Positions 1 to 8,828 of a DNA stretch of 64,000 bases are shown here, one piece after another. Under the pieces are notes generated by a model that was not told the DNA's origin, made no database searches, and saw nothing but the letters and a program-made list of their open reading frames with translations. A program made the position numbers and the translations under genes. The DNA comes from Sulfurisphaera javensis (lineage in GTDB: Archaea > Thermoproteota > Thermoprotei_A > Sulfolobales > Sulfolobaceae). The stretch is from NCBI RefSeq assembly GCF_041154675.1, contig NZ_AP031322.1, positions 2,479,812 through 2,543,811 on the forward strand, written 5' to 3'. Numbering within the stretch: position 1 is the stretch's first letter; each line of letters begins with the position of its first letter.

Positions 1-2
1 TC

Positions 3-662
3 GATCTAAATAATCCACCAGCAATAATAATGGAATTTATGGAAGGAGGAAGTGTATGGGAACTAATGCAAAATACCAATATCACTTATTCCACTTGCTG
101 GCCAGAAATCGTCAAAAAGATAGTAAAACAAGTAGCCTTAGCCTTAGATTATTTACACTCACAAGGATATGTGCATTTAGACGTTAAGCCCCAGAACATC
201 TTTCTGTCAAAGGACCCGGGCAAGACTGGAGCAGATGTTATGAATAACGTTGATGGAATAGTTAAGTTGGGCGATTTAGGTTCAGCTGTAAAAATTGGAG
301 GAAAAATTGATCAAGTCACTCCAGCTTACGCACCACCAGAACAAGTTGAAGCATCAATTTTAGGCAGTGGGGCTGATCCAAAGATGGATATATTTGCTTT
401 AGGTATGTCAACTTACGTTTTATTAACCTTACGCAGTGATAATCCAGCTAGTAACTTTCTAGATAAGGCAATAGAATCATACAATAATGGTAACATCAGA
501 GACGCTTTAGATTTAGTAAATCAAGCTAAACAAGCACTTTTATCATGGAAACCAACATTACCTCAAAATACGCCCTCTGAACTACAACAAGTTATATTGA
601 ATGCAATAAAAACGGATCCACAATCAAGGCCAACTGCAAAAGATATTATAAAAATGTTATAA
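3..662 (+). CDS. Hanks-type Ser/Thr protein kinase, C-terminal part (cut by window start)
   Basis: The frame is open from the first bases, so the start lies outside the window. What remains is most of the kinase C-lobe: MEFMEGGS hinge region, catalytic loop HLDVKPQN, metal-binding DLG (instead of DFG) and APPE at the end of the activation segment. The catalytic loop has HLD, not HRD, so it is a non-RD kinase. Between the DNPA motif and the last helices lies a helical insert of about 38 residues (LDKAI... to ...W+P.LP), shared with the other three kinases in this window. It is closely similar to the C-terminal half of the next gene, only 54 bp downstream on the same strand, so the two look like a tandem duplication. 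Substrates are unknown. Family assignment is firm; role is not. Confidence 0.9.
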   Translation, partial: DLNNPPAIIMEFMEGGSVWELMQNTNITYSTCWPEIVKKIVKQVALALDYLHSQGYVHLDVKPQNIFLSKDPGKTGADVMNNVDGIVKLGDLGSAVKIGGKIDQVTPAYAPPEQVEASILGSGADPKMDIFALGMSTYVLLTLRSDNPASNFLDKAIESYNNGNIRDALDLVNQAKQALLSWKPTLPQNTPSELQQVILNAIKTDPQSRPTAKDIIKML

Positions 663-716
663 ATATCTCATTCAGAAAGGGAAAAATTTAATAAAATATG
701 CACTTCTTTTATTATT

Positions 717-2312
717 ATGTCAAACGGTTCATTAACACATTTAGATGATTTAATACAATTACTTTCATCAAGAAACGTTGAGGAGAAACTTGGGGCTTAC
801 ATTGGATTACTTTACCTTTACCACACAGATTTTTCATCTTATCCTAAAATAGATTTTATCCAATTATTCCCAGCAAGTACAACAACATATTACGTAAACC
901 ACAGGGTAAACATTCAATTAATGGGGATTTACATGGACTACAAATTAAACATTATCTTAGGCTATGATATTAAGCCAGACATTAACGCGGTAATTGAACA
1001 AGAGATAAATAAGGTAAGCGATTTACTTAAGGACATTCATTACAACTTCATAAGGAGAAGAATAACAAGGAATGATGAAAGAATTATTTCACAACTTAGT
1101 AATTATGTTGACCCCACTTTTGGAACAGTTTTTGAATTATATTACCAACCTCTAACCTTTTACAATCCAAATTATGGTTATGTTGATTTTACTAAAATTT
1201 TCCCCTTTATGTCTCTAGCTCAGCTAATTAAATACATTATAAGCAAGGGAATTGGAATTCCATTAGAGCGTGAAAGCAGAATATTGATGTTTCCAGTAGT
1301 TAGCAAATTTTCTACTGCTAGTGCGACTTTTGGAATTATCACTGCTAGTTTCAGCATATCGTCCCCACAAACAGTTTACGGTTATAAAATCTTAGAAAAA
1401 ATCGGTGAAGGAGCTACTTCAACAGTTTATAAGGCTGAGAAAAGAGGGAATGTTTACGCTATAAAAATCTTTAAACCCGTAACTTCTGGTGGAACTACAA
1501 TGATGGCTAAAAGTTACTTTGACAATATAACTGCTGAGGCTGGCAATCTAATCATGCTATCTGAAGGCTCTCCTTACGTTATTAAAATTGAAGGAATTCA
1601 CGTGGATAGAAGTTCAGTAAGGGATTTAATTAGTGGAAGACTTGATCCAAATAATCCACCAGCAATAATTATGGAGTTCATGGAAGGAGGGAGTGTTGAA
1701 ACACTTATGTTGAATCCTAACATAACTTATTCCACTTACTGGCCGGGAATTGTTAAAAAGATAATAAGGCAAGTTGCAATGGCTTTAGCATATCTTCACT
1801 CAAAGGGTTATGTACATTTAGACGTTAAACCTCAAAACATTTTTCTGTCAAAGAACCCGGGGAAGACTGGAGGAGAAGTTTACACAAACATCGACGGAAT
1901 AGTTAAGTTGGGTGATTTAGGCTCAGCCGTAAAAGTCGGTGGGAAAATTGATCAAGTTACTCCTTCTTATGCACCGCCAGAACAAGTTGAGGCTGTGATT
2001 CTTGGTAAGGGAGCAGATCCTAAAATGGATATTTTTGCTTTAGGAATGACAGCTTATGTAATGTTAACCCTACGTCGTGATAATCCAGCTGGAGATTATT
2101 TAGATAAGGCAATTGAGGCTATTAATCAAGGTAAGGTTGGAGAGGCATTGAATTTTCTAAATCAAGCTAAACAAACACTAGCAGTATGGAAACCCGTACT
2201 TCCTCAAAACACACCCCTTGATCTACAACAAGCTATTTTCAGAGCCTTAAATCCAGATCCTAAGCTAAGACCAACTGCACAAGAAATTGTTAATACATTA
2301 CGATATCCATGA
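717..2312 (+). CDS. Ser/Thr protein kinase with unique N-terminal domain
   Basis: 531 residues. Residues 1 to about 215 form a domain I do not recognise, without obvious membrane helices. Residues about 222-531 are a Hanks-type kinase: glycine loop IGEGATSTVY, ATP-binding Lys in YAIKIF (about 250), catalytic loop HLDVKPQN (about 367-374), DLG (about 400) and APPEQ. The HRD arginine is Leu and DFG is DLG, as in the three other kinases here. It shares the helical insert after DNPA. ATG 717 is chosen because a TATA-like TTTAATAAAAT at 687-697 sits about 25 bp upstream, fitting leaderless transcription common in Sulfolobales. It is probably cytoplasmic, unlike the two membrane-anchored kinases further on. 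It follows a near-identical kinase tail and precedes a PaREP1 gene on the other strand. Confidence 0.93.
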   Translation: MSNGSLTHLDDLIQLLSSRNVEEKLGAYIGLLYLYHTDFSSYPKIDFIQLFPASTTTYYVNHRVNIQLMGIYMDYKLNIILGYDIKPDINAVIEQEINKVSDLLKDIHYNFIRRRITRNDERIISQLSNYVDPTFGTVFELYYQPLTFYNPNYGYVDFTKIFPFMSLAQLIKYIISKGIGIPLERESRILMFPVVSKFSTASATFGIITASFSISSPQTVYGYKILEKIGEGATSTVYKAEKRGNVYAIKIFKPVTSGGTTMMAKSYFDNITAEAGNLIMLSEGSPYVIKIEGIHVDRSSVRDLISGRLDPNNPPAIIMEFMEGGSVETLMLNPNITYSTYWPGIVKKIIRQVAMALAYLHSKGYVHLDVKPQNIFLSKNPGKTGGEVYTNIDGIVKLGDLGSAVKVGGKIDQVTPSYAPPEQVEAVILGKGADPKMDIFALGMTAYVMLTLRRDNPAGDYLDKAIEAINQGKVGEALNFLNQAKQTLAVWKPVLPQNTPLDLQQAIFRALNPDPKLRPTAQEIVNTLRYP

Positions 2313-2348
2313 CATAAAGAAAGATTGTGAGAAAGTAAATATAGCTTG

Positions 2349-2808
2349 TTATGACTCTGTCAAAATTTTCTTAGCTTTTTCATACATTTCTTTTACAGTT
2401 TTAACGTAACCCTCAATGTCTTTCAATTTTCCTTCATGAAAACCCCAAACGTGTAAATAATAAGCTGTTACCCAACCTTTATTTAACCAATCTCCAAGAG
2501 TTTTTGACAGTTCATATGCTACGTTACCAAGAGTGTAAGCATACCATTTTCCCTCTTGTTGATACTCAAGAGTGTTAAATTTCTCAGCTAAAGCTTTAAC
2601 AATCTCCTCAGCAACTTTGTATGCCTTTTCTGAAGCTTGAACAGTATCACCTTTCTTCAAATACTCTTCACATTCATTCAAGTACTTATCAGCTAGCAAA
2701 AGTCTAATTTTAATGCTTTCTTTAGGGTCAAGTTTAGATAATGCTGAAATTATAAGATCTTCAACGTTTATACCTTTTTTCCTCGGCCTTTTTAATTAAC
2801 TCTTCCAT
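2349..2808 (-). pseudogene. PaREP1 family protein, frameshifted near its N terminus
   Basis: Residues LADKYLNECEEYLKKGD... and the FHEGKL segment match the intact paralogue at 5546-6031, a PaREP1-type helical protein of unknown function common in Sulfolobales and Pyrobaculum. The homologous N terminus (MEELIKKAEEKG) begins at ATG 2808 but is in another frame: a run of six A near 2780 appears to hold one base too many, because removing one A gives a continuous reading through VEDLIISALSKLDPKES into the main body. The body alone (2349-2699) could still be made from an internal start. This is either a decayed gene or a homopolymer sequencing error. PaREP1 proteins are small alpha-helical proteins, often in multiple copies, that may be HEPN-like; no catalytic motif is obvious. 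Confidence 0.75.
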
Positions 2809-3046
2809 AATGGATTTTCATTTCCTATTCTTTTAAACTTAGCTAACAGTGAAGATAAATCAATTTGAACTTTAGTTTAACTATTCTTTAAAACAAAACG
2901 AGAGTTTATAAATTAAAAAGATTCAAATACACAGAGTATTACATTTTCTTAACGCACTTTACTAATTTTTTAGCAAAAAGAATTTTATGAAAAGACAGTT
3001 AAATTCTCATAGAGACTCTTCAAAACATGCTTTGTGAAGGAAATTC

Positions 3047-4018
3047 TTAACTCTCTTTACGTTTTGTCGTATACCCTAACTTTATAGCTAATTTTACACC
3101 TTGTTTATAACCATATATTCCAAAAATTACTACAGTCAATATGACTAAAAAGAATCCAATACCAAGTGTGTGAAGATTATGCACATATATTGGAGTTACA
3201 ATGTTATAAGTTAATAATGGCGGGTACAATAGGATTGCAATACCACCAATTATAAATGCTAACCCTCCATATTCAAGAACAGTCTTAGTTATAGTTTTAC
3301 CTACAATAGCTATTCCTTCCATTGTTAAGTTTTTCATCCTACTTAACCAAGTTCCGAATAATGTACCAAACATTACTTGTGCAGTTAAAGTTCCTAAACC
3401 AAATAATGCCCCGGGTAACCAGCCTAAATAAGCATTAGGCATAACTGGTGCTAGGACAGTATAAACTATTAATGCAAATGCTCCAAATCCGAATCCTGCA
3501 ATAAAACCGTGAATGAAAGCTAATTTAACTGGTACTGGTTTTGTTATATCTTTCTCATTAACATAAGCTGGATTTATTTTATGTTCTAACTCAAGTTTTT
3601 GTAATTCACTACCTTTCTCATGTATACCACTAATTTCTCCTAATTTCTTCTCTAAATAATGCCAATGGAAATATCCTCCTTTTTTAGCTATGTAAATTCC
3701 AGCCAAAGTCATTGCTAACCCAACAAAAATATACGTTACTCCAAATGCTGTAGTAGTCATAAAAATTCCAGCTAAAGCTAAATATGCTAATTCAGAAAGT
3801 ATTGATCTTTGTAAAGTAAAACCAGACGAGAAAATTAGCCCAGTTTTAGCACCACCTTTAGCACTAAAAGTACCTACTGAGTAGGAAAAAGTTATTGGCC
3901 ATGTATGTTCATCTGGTGTAACTCCATGCAAAATTCCCAGTAGATATGCTATAACTAAAGCACTAATTACGTCTACATTTTGTGGATTCCAAAGATTAAT
4001 AATTAACCAGATAATCAC
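3047..4018 (-). CDS. NicO-like polytopic membrane transporter (putative nickel/cobalt or related metal)
   Basis: 323 residues with about seven or eight hydrophobic segments. The first helix ends in LGILHGVTPDEH, resembling the H-x(3)-PD-x-H signature in the first helices of NicO/RcnA/UreH-type metal permeases. A His-rich hydrophilic loop (FHWHYLEKK, about residues 118-126) fits metal handling. Start: the frame opens with GTG 4018; a TATA-like TTAAATATT lies at 4041-4049, about 27 bp upstream, so the mRNA is probably leaderless. A perfect 10-bp inverted repeat lies between TATA and start, which argues for repression by a DNA-binding regulator, plausibly metal-responsive. Family call is moderate, based on the motif and topology only; the transported ion cannot be read from the sequence. 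Confidence 0.6.
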   Translation of the reverse strand: MIIWLIINLWNPQNVDVISALVIAYLLGILHGVTPDEHTWPITFSYSVGTFSAKGGAKTGLIFSSGFTLQRSILSELAYLALAGIFMTTTAFGVTYIFVGLAMTLAGIYIAKKGGYFHWHYLEKKLGEISGIHEKGSELQKLELEHKINPAYVNEKDITKPVPVKLAFIHGFIAGFGFGAFALIVYTVLAPVMPNAYLGWLPGALFGLGTLTAQVMFGTLFGTWLSRMKNLTMEGIAIVGKTITKTVLEYGGLAFIIGGIAILLYPPLLTYNIVTPIYVHNLHTLGIGFFLVILTVVIFGIYGYKQGVKLAIKLGYTTKRKES

Positions 4019-4022
4019 AAGT

Positions 4023-4045
4023 AATATTAGGGGAACCCTAATATT
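4023..4045 (-). promoter_or_regulatory. Palindromic operator in the transporter promoter
   Basis: Perfect inverted repeat with arms AATATTAGGG (4023-4032) and CCCTAATATT (4036-4045) around a 3-nt spacer. It overlaps the edge of the TATA box (4041-4049) and ends five bases before the GTG start of the NicO-like gene. That is where a repressor would block transcription. The TTAGG...CCTAA core resembles DtxR/MntR-type boxes, but the link is only by likeness. Confidence 0.6.
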
Positions 4046-4175
4046 TAAGTTTTTCTTGCAGTATGTTTATCTATTATAACACGGCAAGACTCTGTCATCT
4101 CCTTGATACAAGGACTAAATGTATAAGATAAAAACCATGTACACCAATTTTTCGAGTTTTATTCCAACTAACTAT

Positions 4176-5000
4176 TTATTTTTTCCACCTAATCACAAAG
4201 GTTTTCATTTCGGGATTTATAATCTTCAAAACTAAAACATTTTCATTTTGTATAAATTCATGTTTAGTTTTTATTTTGTCAAAATCTAAGAGGTTTTCAG
4301 AATAAACCGTAAGTTCGTTTGCTTCTGCCCAAGAAGGTTTCCATGGAAGTTCAACTTTAATTTTAAAATAGTATGTAGGATATGGCACAAACGAACCAAC
4401 ACCATCCTCCCTTTCATTAATAAATTCTTTATACCAAATATAATATCCCCATTTTACTATTTGCCCGGGTAAGAGGGATGGATTGAGAGAATAAGAGATT
4501 TTTAGGCTTCCTTTATTGTTAATTTTTTCGCAAGAAATGTTAGGAGTTCCCAGATCGAAAGGATCAAACACTTTTATTTTTCTACATCTAATACTATAGT
4601 AACCAGCCTCGGCTAAATAAACAGATTCCATTCCATTTAATTCCCTAACAGTTGAAATAGGAAAAGAGATGTAAGTATAACTTTTGCTTAAGTCATATTT
4701 AGGTGAGACTTTAGCTTCTACTTCATGAACTAAATAATAAGCCATTTTCCTTTCCTTTATCTTCTCATAAACAGTCCCTCTTCTAATCTTATCATTTTCA
4801 ATCTTAACAGTACCATTAGGTTCCATAGCTTCTTTAATCAAGTTGATAATTTTTTGAAGAGATTTTCCTTTGAACTTTTCCTTTACTTCTTCAATGCTAA
4901 TTTCCTCATTCTCGTATAACCTATATAAAATGTAAGCAATGATCTTCCAATCAGAAGTATTTGAGATTATATCCATATTTTGAATATTATGTGTAAGCAT
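4176..5000 (-). CDS. Conserved protein: N-terminal winged-helix-like region plus beta-rich C-terminal domain
   Basis: 274 residues, no signal peptide or membrane helix. Residues about 15-75 look like a winged-helix domain (helical part, then VKIENDKIRRG as the wing). The rest is beta-rich with motifs shared with the paralogue at 43032-43853: CRKIKVFDPFDLG, a PSLLPGQIV.W.YY.W block, and VELPWKPS.A.A followed by NP.M...V.RW at the end. I know no function. The conserved Cys before the FDP motif and the strongly kept Trp residues suggest a defined fold, perhaps ligand sensing linked to DNA binding, but this is inference. It lies alone on the minus strand between the metal transporter and a PaREP1 gene. 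Confidence 0.75.
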   Translation of the reverse strand: MLTHNIQNMDIISNTSDWKIIAYILYRLYENEEISIEEVKEKFKGKSLQKIINLIKEAMEPNGTVKIENDKIRRGTVYEKIKERKMAYYLVHEVEAKVSPKYDLSKSYTYISFPISTVRELNGMESVYLAEAGYYSIRCRKIKVFDPFDLGTPNISCEKINNKGSLKISYSLNPSLLPGQIVKWGYYIWYKEFINEREDGVGSFVPYPTYYFKIKVELPWKPSWAEANELTVYSENLLDFDKIKTKHEFIQNENVLVLKIINPEMKTFVIRWKK

Positions 5001-5545
5001 AAAAGCGTTACTATTAATGTTTAAATTGTTTTAAAGAATAAATGATAATGAATTTTTATACGTACAATTAAAAAATAATAATGATCCTACAAGTAAATAC
5101 ATAACTTTCTGTCATAATGTGATAATTGAAAAAGTGTATTCTAAATGAAAATAATACCTTGATATGATAGAAATGAAGCGTGAGAATTTTATTTTTAAAG
5201 TTCTTAACGCGTAGAGTTAAGTCACGTAAGTTAGTAGTTGAAGGAAAAATACAAGGTTAGTTCTTGCAAGTTCTGCTTTGGACGGTTCTCAAACCAGAGT
5301 TTACATCGTGAAGTGAATGCCATGGTTAGCAAGTATTGAAGATTTTTCTGAGGTAAACAATACTTCCTCAATGGTGATTTTAAAAGAACTTATTAAAGTA
5401 TTTGGAGAATATTATAGTTGAGACAGTCTTTAAGGCAATTCACGTAAAGGCCAGATGGGGTTTTCAAGATAAAAATATCAAAGACGAGATTTCAAAACTA
5501 GATTAGGAGATAAAAAGATTTAATCTGACATGAGATATTAAGTTT
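5001..5545. other. Intergenic stretch with coding-like remnants
   Basis: No intact gene. Short plus-strand open pieces at about 5320-5424 (starting MPWLASIEDFSEVNN) and about 5430-5505 (VFKAIHVKARWGF) read like remains of a gene broken by stops and shifts, slightly richer in GC than true spacers nearby. I cannot name a family. The region also holds the promoters of both flanking divergent genes. Confidence 0.35.
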
Positions 5546-6031
5546 GTGGAAGAGGTTATTAAAAAAGCAGAAGAAAAGGGTATAGATGTTATTGACGTTT
5601 TGTTGAGAGAGTTACAAAAGGAAGACCCCGAAGAAAGTTTGAAATTAAGAATTCACTTGGCTGATAAATTTTTATCAGAAGCAAAATCCTATTTAGAAAA
5701 GAATGACATTGTTCAAGCGAGTGAAAAGGGATATAATGCTGGAGAAGAAATAGTTAAGGCACTATCTGAAAAATACAAAACGAGGGAATACGAGCAGTAT
5801 ACGAAGGAAGGGAGATGGTATACATATTCCCTTTTCTCCTCAGCAATTAGTTTATCAAAAGTATTAGGTGATTGGGTTTTAGATGGATGGAGAAATGCTT
5901 ATGATCTTCATGTTTGGGGATTTCATGAGGGAAAACTTGATGTTGAAAAGGTAAAATATCTATTAGGAAAAGTTGAGGAGTTTGTGAATAAAGTAAAGAG
6001 TGTGTTAAAAGTTGAAGGATTAAGTAAATGA
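5546..6031 (+). CDS. PaREP1 family protein
   Basis: 161 residues, alpha-helical, soluble. It carries the family features: MEEVIKKAEEKGIDVIDVLL at the N terminus, a central LADKFLSEAKSYLEKND...ASEKGYNAGEEIVKAL block, a Trp/Tyr-rich segment (GRWYTYS) and the DLHVWGFHEGKL motif near the C terminus. PaREP1 proteins occur in families of paralogues in crenarchaea and have no proven role. Start GTG 5546 is kept because it gives the same N terminus as the frameshifted paralogue at 2349-2808. Intact, single gene, between a minus-strand winged-helix protein and thermopsin. Some relatives resemble HEPN toxins, but no R-x4-6-H motif stands out. Confidence 0.85.
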   Translation: MEEVIKKAEEKGIDVIDVLLRELQKEDPEESLKLRIHLADKFLSEAKSYLEKNDIVQASEKGYNAGEEIVKALSEKYKTREYEQYTKEGRWYTYSLFSSAISLSKVLGDWVLDGWRNAYDLHVWGFHEGKLDVEKVKYLLGKVEEFVNKVKSVLKVEGLSK

Positions 6032-6180
6032 ACAATCTTTATCGTACAGCTGAAGATAAAAATTCAATATCTTATGATATTATTCAGTAAAGTAACAAGA
6101 TTTTTGTGAGAAAGAAAGAAAATACATAATGTGTACGATTTGTTTTCTCATTTATCTATGGGCAAGAAGTTAAAAAAAAA

Positions 6181-8220
6181 TCACTTCCTTCTTACAAAAA
6201 CTACTGCTACTCCTATCAAAGCTACTACTATTACGATTATTCCGACAAAGGTTAAACTTATTGAAGTTTCTAGGCTTTCGTTTATTGGTTGGTTAACTGT
6301 AATGCTTCCACCCAGTGGTATATTCTCTGTACCTACGAAGCTTCCAGTTTCGTAAAATGGTAGGTTAACATTTAGCGTTATTGTAGTTCCAGCATCTACC
6401 CATTCGCTTGAGGTTGTAATTCCGTTTATTGTTACTGGGTAAGATGAGGATATAGTAACTAAGTATTGTTTGACGGTGACGATTTTGACAGTAGTTGGTG
6501 AGTTTACATTAAATGTTTGTGGAGTAATTGAGGTAATTACAAACCTTGTATTTGGAGACTGATAATATGTGATATTTTCCACTTTTATTGAAGTATTTGC
6601 ATTATACCAACCAGAAGTTAAAGATTCGTTTTTGCCATTTATTAATGCATAAAGTGGAACTGAGGAAGAAACGTTGATAAAGTACTGAGGAACTGCTGTA
6701 ATAGTTACTGTAATTGGATTATTAACTGTAAACGTTTGTAATGAAATTCCAGTTATTACAAATCTTTCATTTGACGTTTTATAATACGTTATGTTTTCCA
6801 CTCTTACAGAGGTACCAGCGTTATACCATCCAGAGGTTAAACTTTTGTTCATTCCGTTAATTATTGCGTAAACTGGTATTGGTGAATTCACGTTGATAAA
6901 GTATTGATTAATTCCAGAAACATTTACTGTTAATGGGCTATTCACAGTAATTGTAGTTTGGGGATAAATTGAGGTTATTACAAATCTATGATTAGATGAG
7001 TAGTAGTAAGTGAGATTTTCAATTTGTATTTCTGTACCCTGTGGGTAATAGCCAGAAGTTAGAGTTGTGTTTTTGCCATTCACTAGCGCATAAACAGGTG
7101 CTAATGAGTTTACGTTGACTTTGTAATACCATGTATATGACGGAGTAATCTTGTATATAGTAGGTAAGTAATCGCTTGGATAAATTACATAACTACTTTG
7201 TGACGTAAGTAATGCAAAGGCCGAAGAATTAGCCGTATAGTTTGTAGTGAACTGAACTGTAATTGGTTCATTAATATACATTGCTATAGATTTATTTGTG
7301 ATAAGAGTTCCATTTATGTAAAATGGTACTGGAGATGAGATTTCAACATATGTTAAACTTGGTGGAATGAAGTTAACAGGAAATGTGGCATTGTTGAAAG
7401 TACCAGTAGTAACAATGATTAAGCCATTATAATATATTACATGTAAATTATCAGCTCCCTCCGCCGTATCATAACCATAAGTTGACACATCTGGAACACT
7501 AACCCATTGACCGTTTTGTAAATAGTATAACGCTAATGCTGATTGCATTTCCTGGAAATATGTTTGTTCTCCATTAGCAAATCCTCCCCAGATTAATTCA
7601 AAATCATCATAAAGATAACCAAGTGGTCTGTAAGAGTTTACAACAAAACTAGCATTGATGACGTTACTCACTGGTATGAACACAGTATCATAAATTATAA
7701 GATGTGGAGGAATTTGCTTCACTCCATTAAGAAGACTGATATAGCCAACACTAACATACACTCCGTTACTTGTATAGCTCTCATTCATCCACAGATAGAA
7801 TGAAAGTGGAAGTGAGTAGAAACTTAATGGAGTTGTATAAACATATATAGTATTATTGTATACGTATCCATGCCCGTAAGCTGTTAGAGTAGCGTTGTAT
7901 GTTGTAATGTTGAACATGTTAATTCCAAACGCATACTGACTACTATTTGTAATAAAGCATGCAAAATTCTGTACCCAGAAGTAGTAAGTTTGTGTAGGAG
8001 TTTGTACTTGTAACACAGCATTTAGCTGTAAAGATACTCCGTAAGGCTGTTGTGTAAACGAACTGTTATAGGCTAGTAAGCTCTTAATGTATGCGAAACC
8101 TAGGAGAGCATTAGTTGAGATATTTGGATGATATACTCCAATTCCAGTTGGTATACCTGAAAAAGATATTGCTGAAATTATTACAGGAGATAATAAGAGT
8201 AATAGGATTAACCATTTCAT
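6181..8220 (-). CDS. Thermopsin-type acid protease (peptidase family A5), secreted and membrane-anchored
   Basis: About 679 residues from ATG 8220. Signal peptide MKWLILLLLLSPVIISA, then a thermopsin catalytic region to about residue 320 with the family blocks YYFWVQNFACF and DDFELIWGGFANGEQTYF. This is followed by four or five repeats of a beta module (YFINV...PVYA.INGK..SLTSGWYNAGT...VENITYY), and a C-terminal membrane helix ending VVFVRRK. It would digest proteins at the acidic cell surface. Start: the longest frame begins at TTG 8235, but ATG 8220 gives a clean signal peptide and lies about 27 bp after TTTTTAAA, so I prefer it. Catalytic acidic residues of this family cannot be picked with certainty. 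Confidence 0.92.
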   Translation of the reverse strand: MKWLILLLLLSPVIISAISFSGIPTGIGVYHPNISTNALLGFAYIKSLLAYNSSFTQQPYGVSLQLNAVLQVQTPTQTYYFWVQNFACFITNSSQYAFGINMFNITTYNATLTAYGHGYVYNNTIYVYTTPLSFYSLPLSFYLWMNESYTSNGVYVSVGYISLLNGVKQIPPHLIIYDTVFIPVSNVINASFVVNSYRPLGYLYDDFELIWGGFANGEQTYFQEMQSALALYYLQNGQWVSVPDVSTYGYDTAEGADNLHVIYYNGLIIVTTGTFNNATFPVNFIPPSLTYVEISSPVPFYINGTLITNKSIAMYINEPITVQFTTNYTANSSAFALLTSQSSYVIYPSDYLPTIYKITPSYTWYYKVNVNSLAPVYALVNGKNTTLTSGYYPQGTEIQIENLTYYYSSNHRFVITSIYPQTTITVNSPLTVNVSGINQYFINVNSPIPVYAIINGMNKSLTSGWYNAGTSVRVENITYYKTSNERFVITGISLQTFTVNNPITVTITAVPQYFINVSSSVPLYALINGKNESLTSGWYNANTSIKVENITYYQSPNTRFVITSITPQTFNVNSPTTVKIVTVKQYLVTISSSYPVTINGITTSSEWVDAGTTITLNVNLPFYETGSFVGTENIPLGGSITVNQPINESLETSISLTFVGIIVIVVALIGVAVVFVRRK

Positions 8221-8828
8221 AGGAAGAGGAGTCAAGATACTCTTTAAAAACCTTACTTTTCCTGTTAGTGTTGAAGTTTTAATTGAGTCTATTCTCTAAA
8301 ACTAAACCTTATTCACGATAAATAGACGTCAGAGCAAAAACTTCATATTGATATTTTCGTAACTATATTCCCAGAATCTTTGTTAAAAACAAGCTCTTTG
8401 TTCTTAGAGTTAAACGTTAAAATGATTTATTTTCTAGACTGAAATGAAAATAGTTAGAAAAGTTTATAAATACTACACGATTTTTAGTTCAATCTCTATA
8501 ATGAGACTCTACAGATTTAGTAAACTATCATTAGTTTCTTTAAATCGATAGAAGTATTATACCTTCGTAATATTTCTCAATAAAACTGTTTAACTTTTTT
8601 GCAAATAAAATGAGGCTTATTAAATTCGTAGATAAAAGAGAAATTAAAGTCTAGCTAAAGAGTAAGACTTGAGATAGTGTGATGCTATTTAGTGTAGTAA
8701 CTAAGGTGCAAACTAAAGACGTTTTATAATCTCTTTATGAAGACAAAATGAAAGTCTATCATTCTAGCTAAAAGAAAAAAGGCTAACTTATAGGAGCAAT
8801 CTATGTCTAACTAATGTCACTATACTTA
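8221..8828. other. Intergenic region upstream of thermopsin
   Basis: Very AT-rich. The first about 40 bp hold the thermopsin promoter (TTTTTAAA about 27 bp before ATG 8220). I see no gene, structured RNA or repeat in the rest; several TATA-like stretches are present but expected by composition. Confidence 0.5.
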
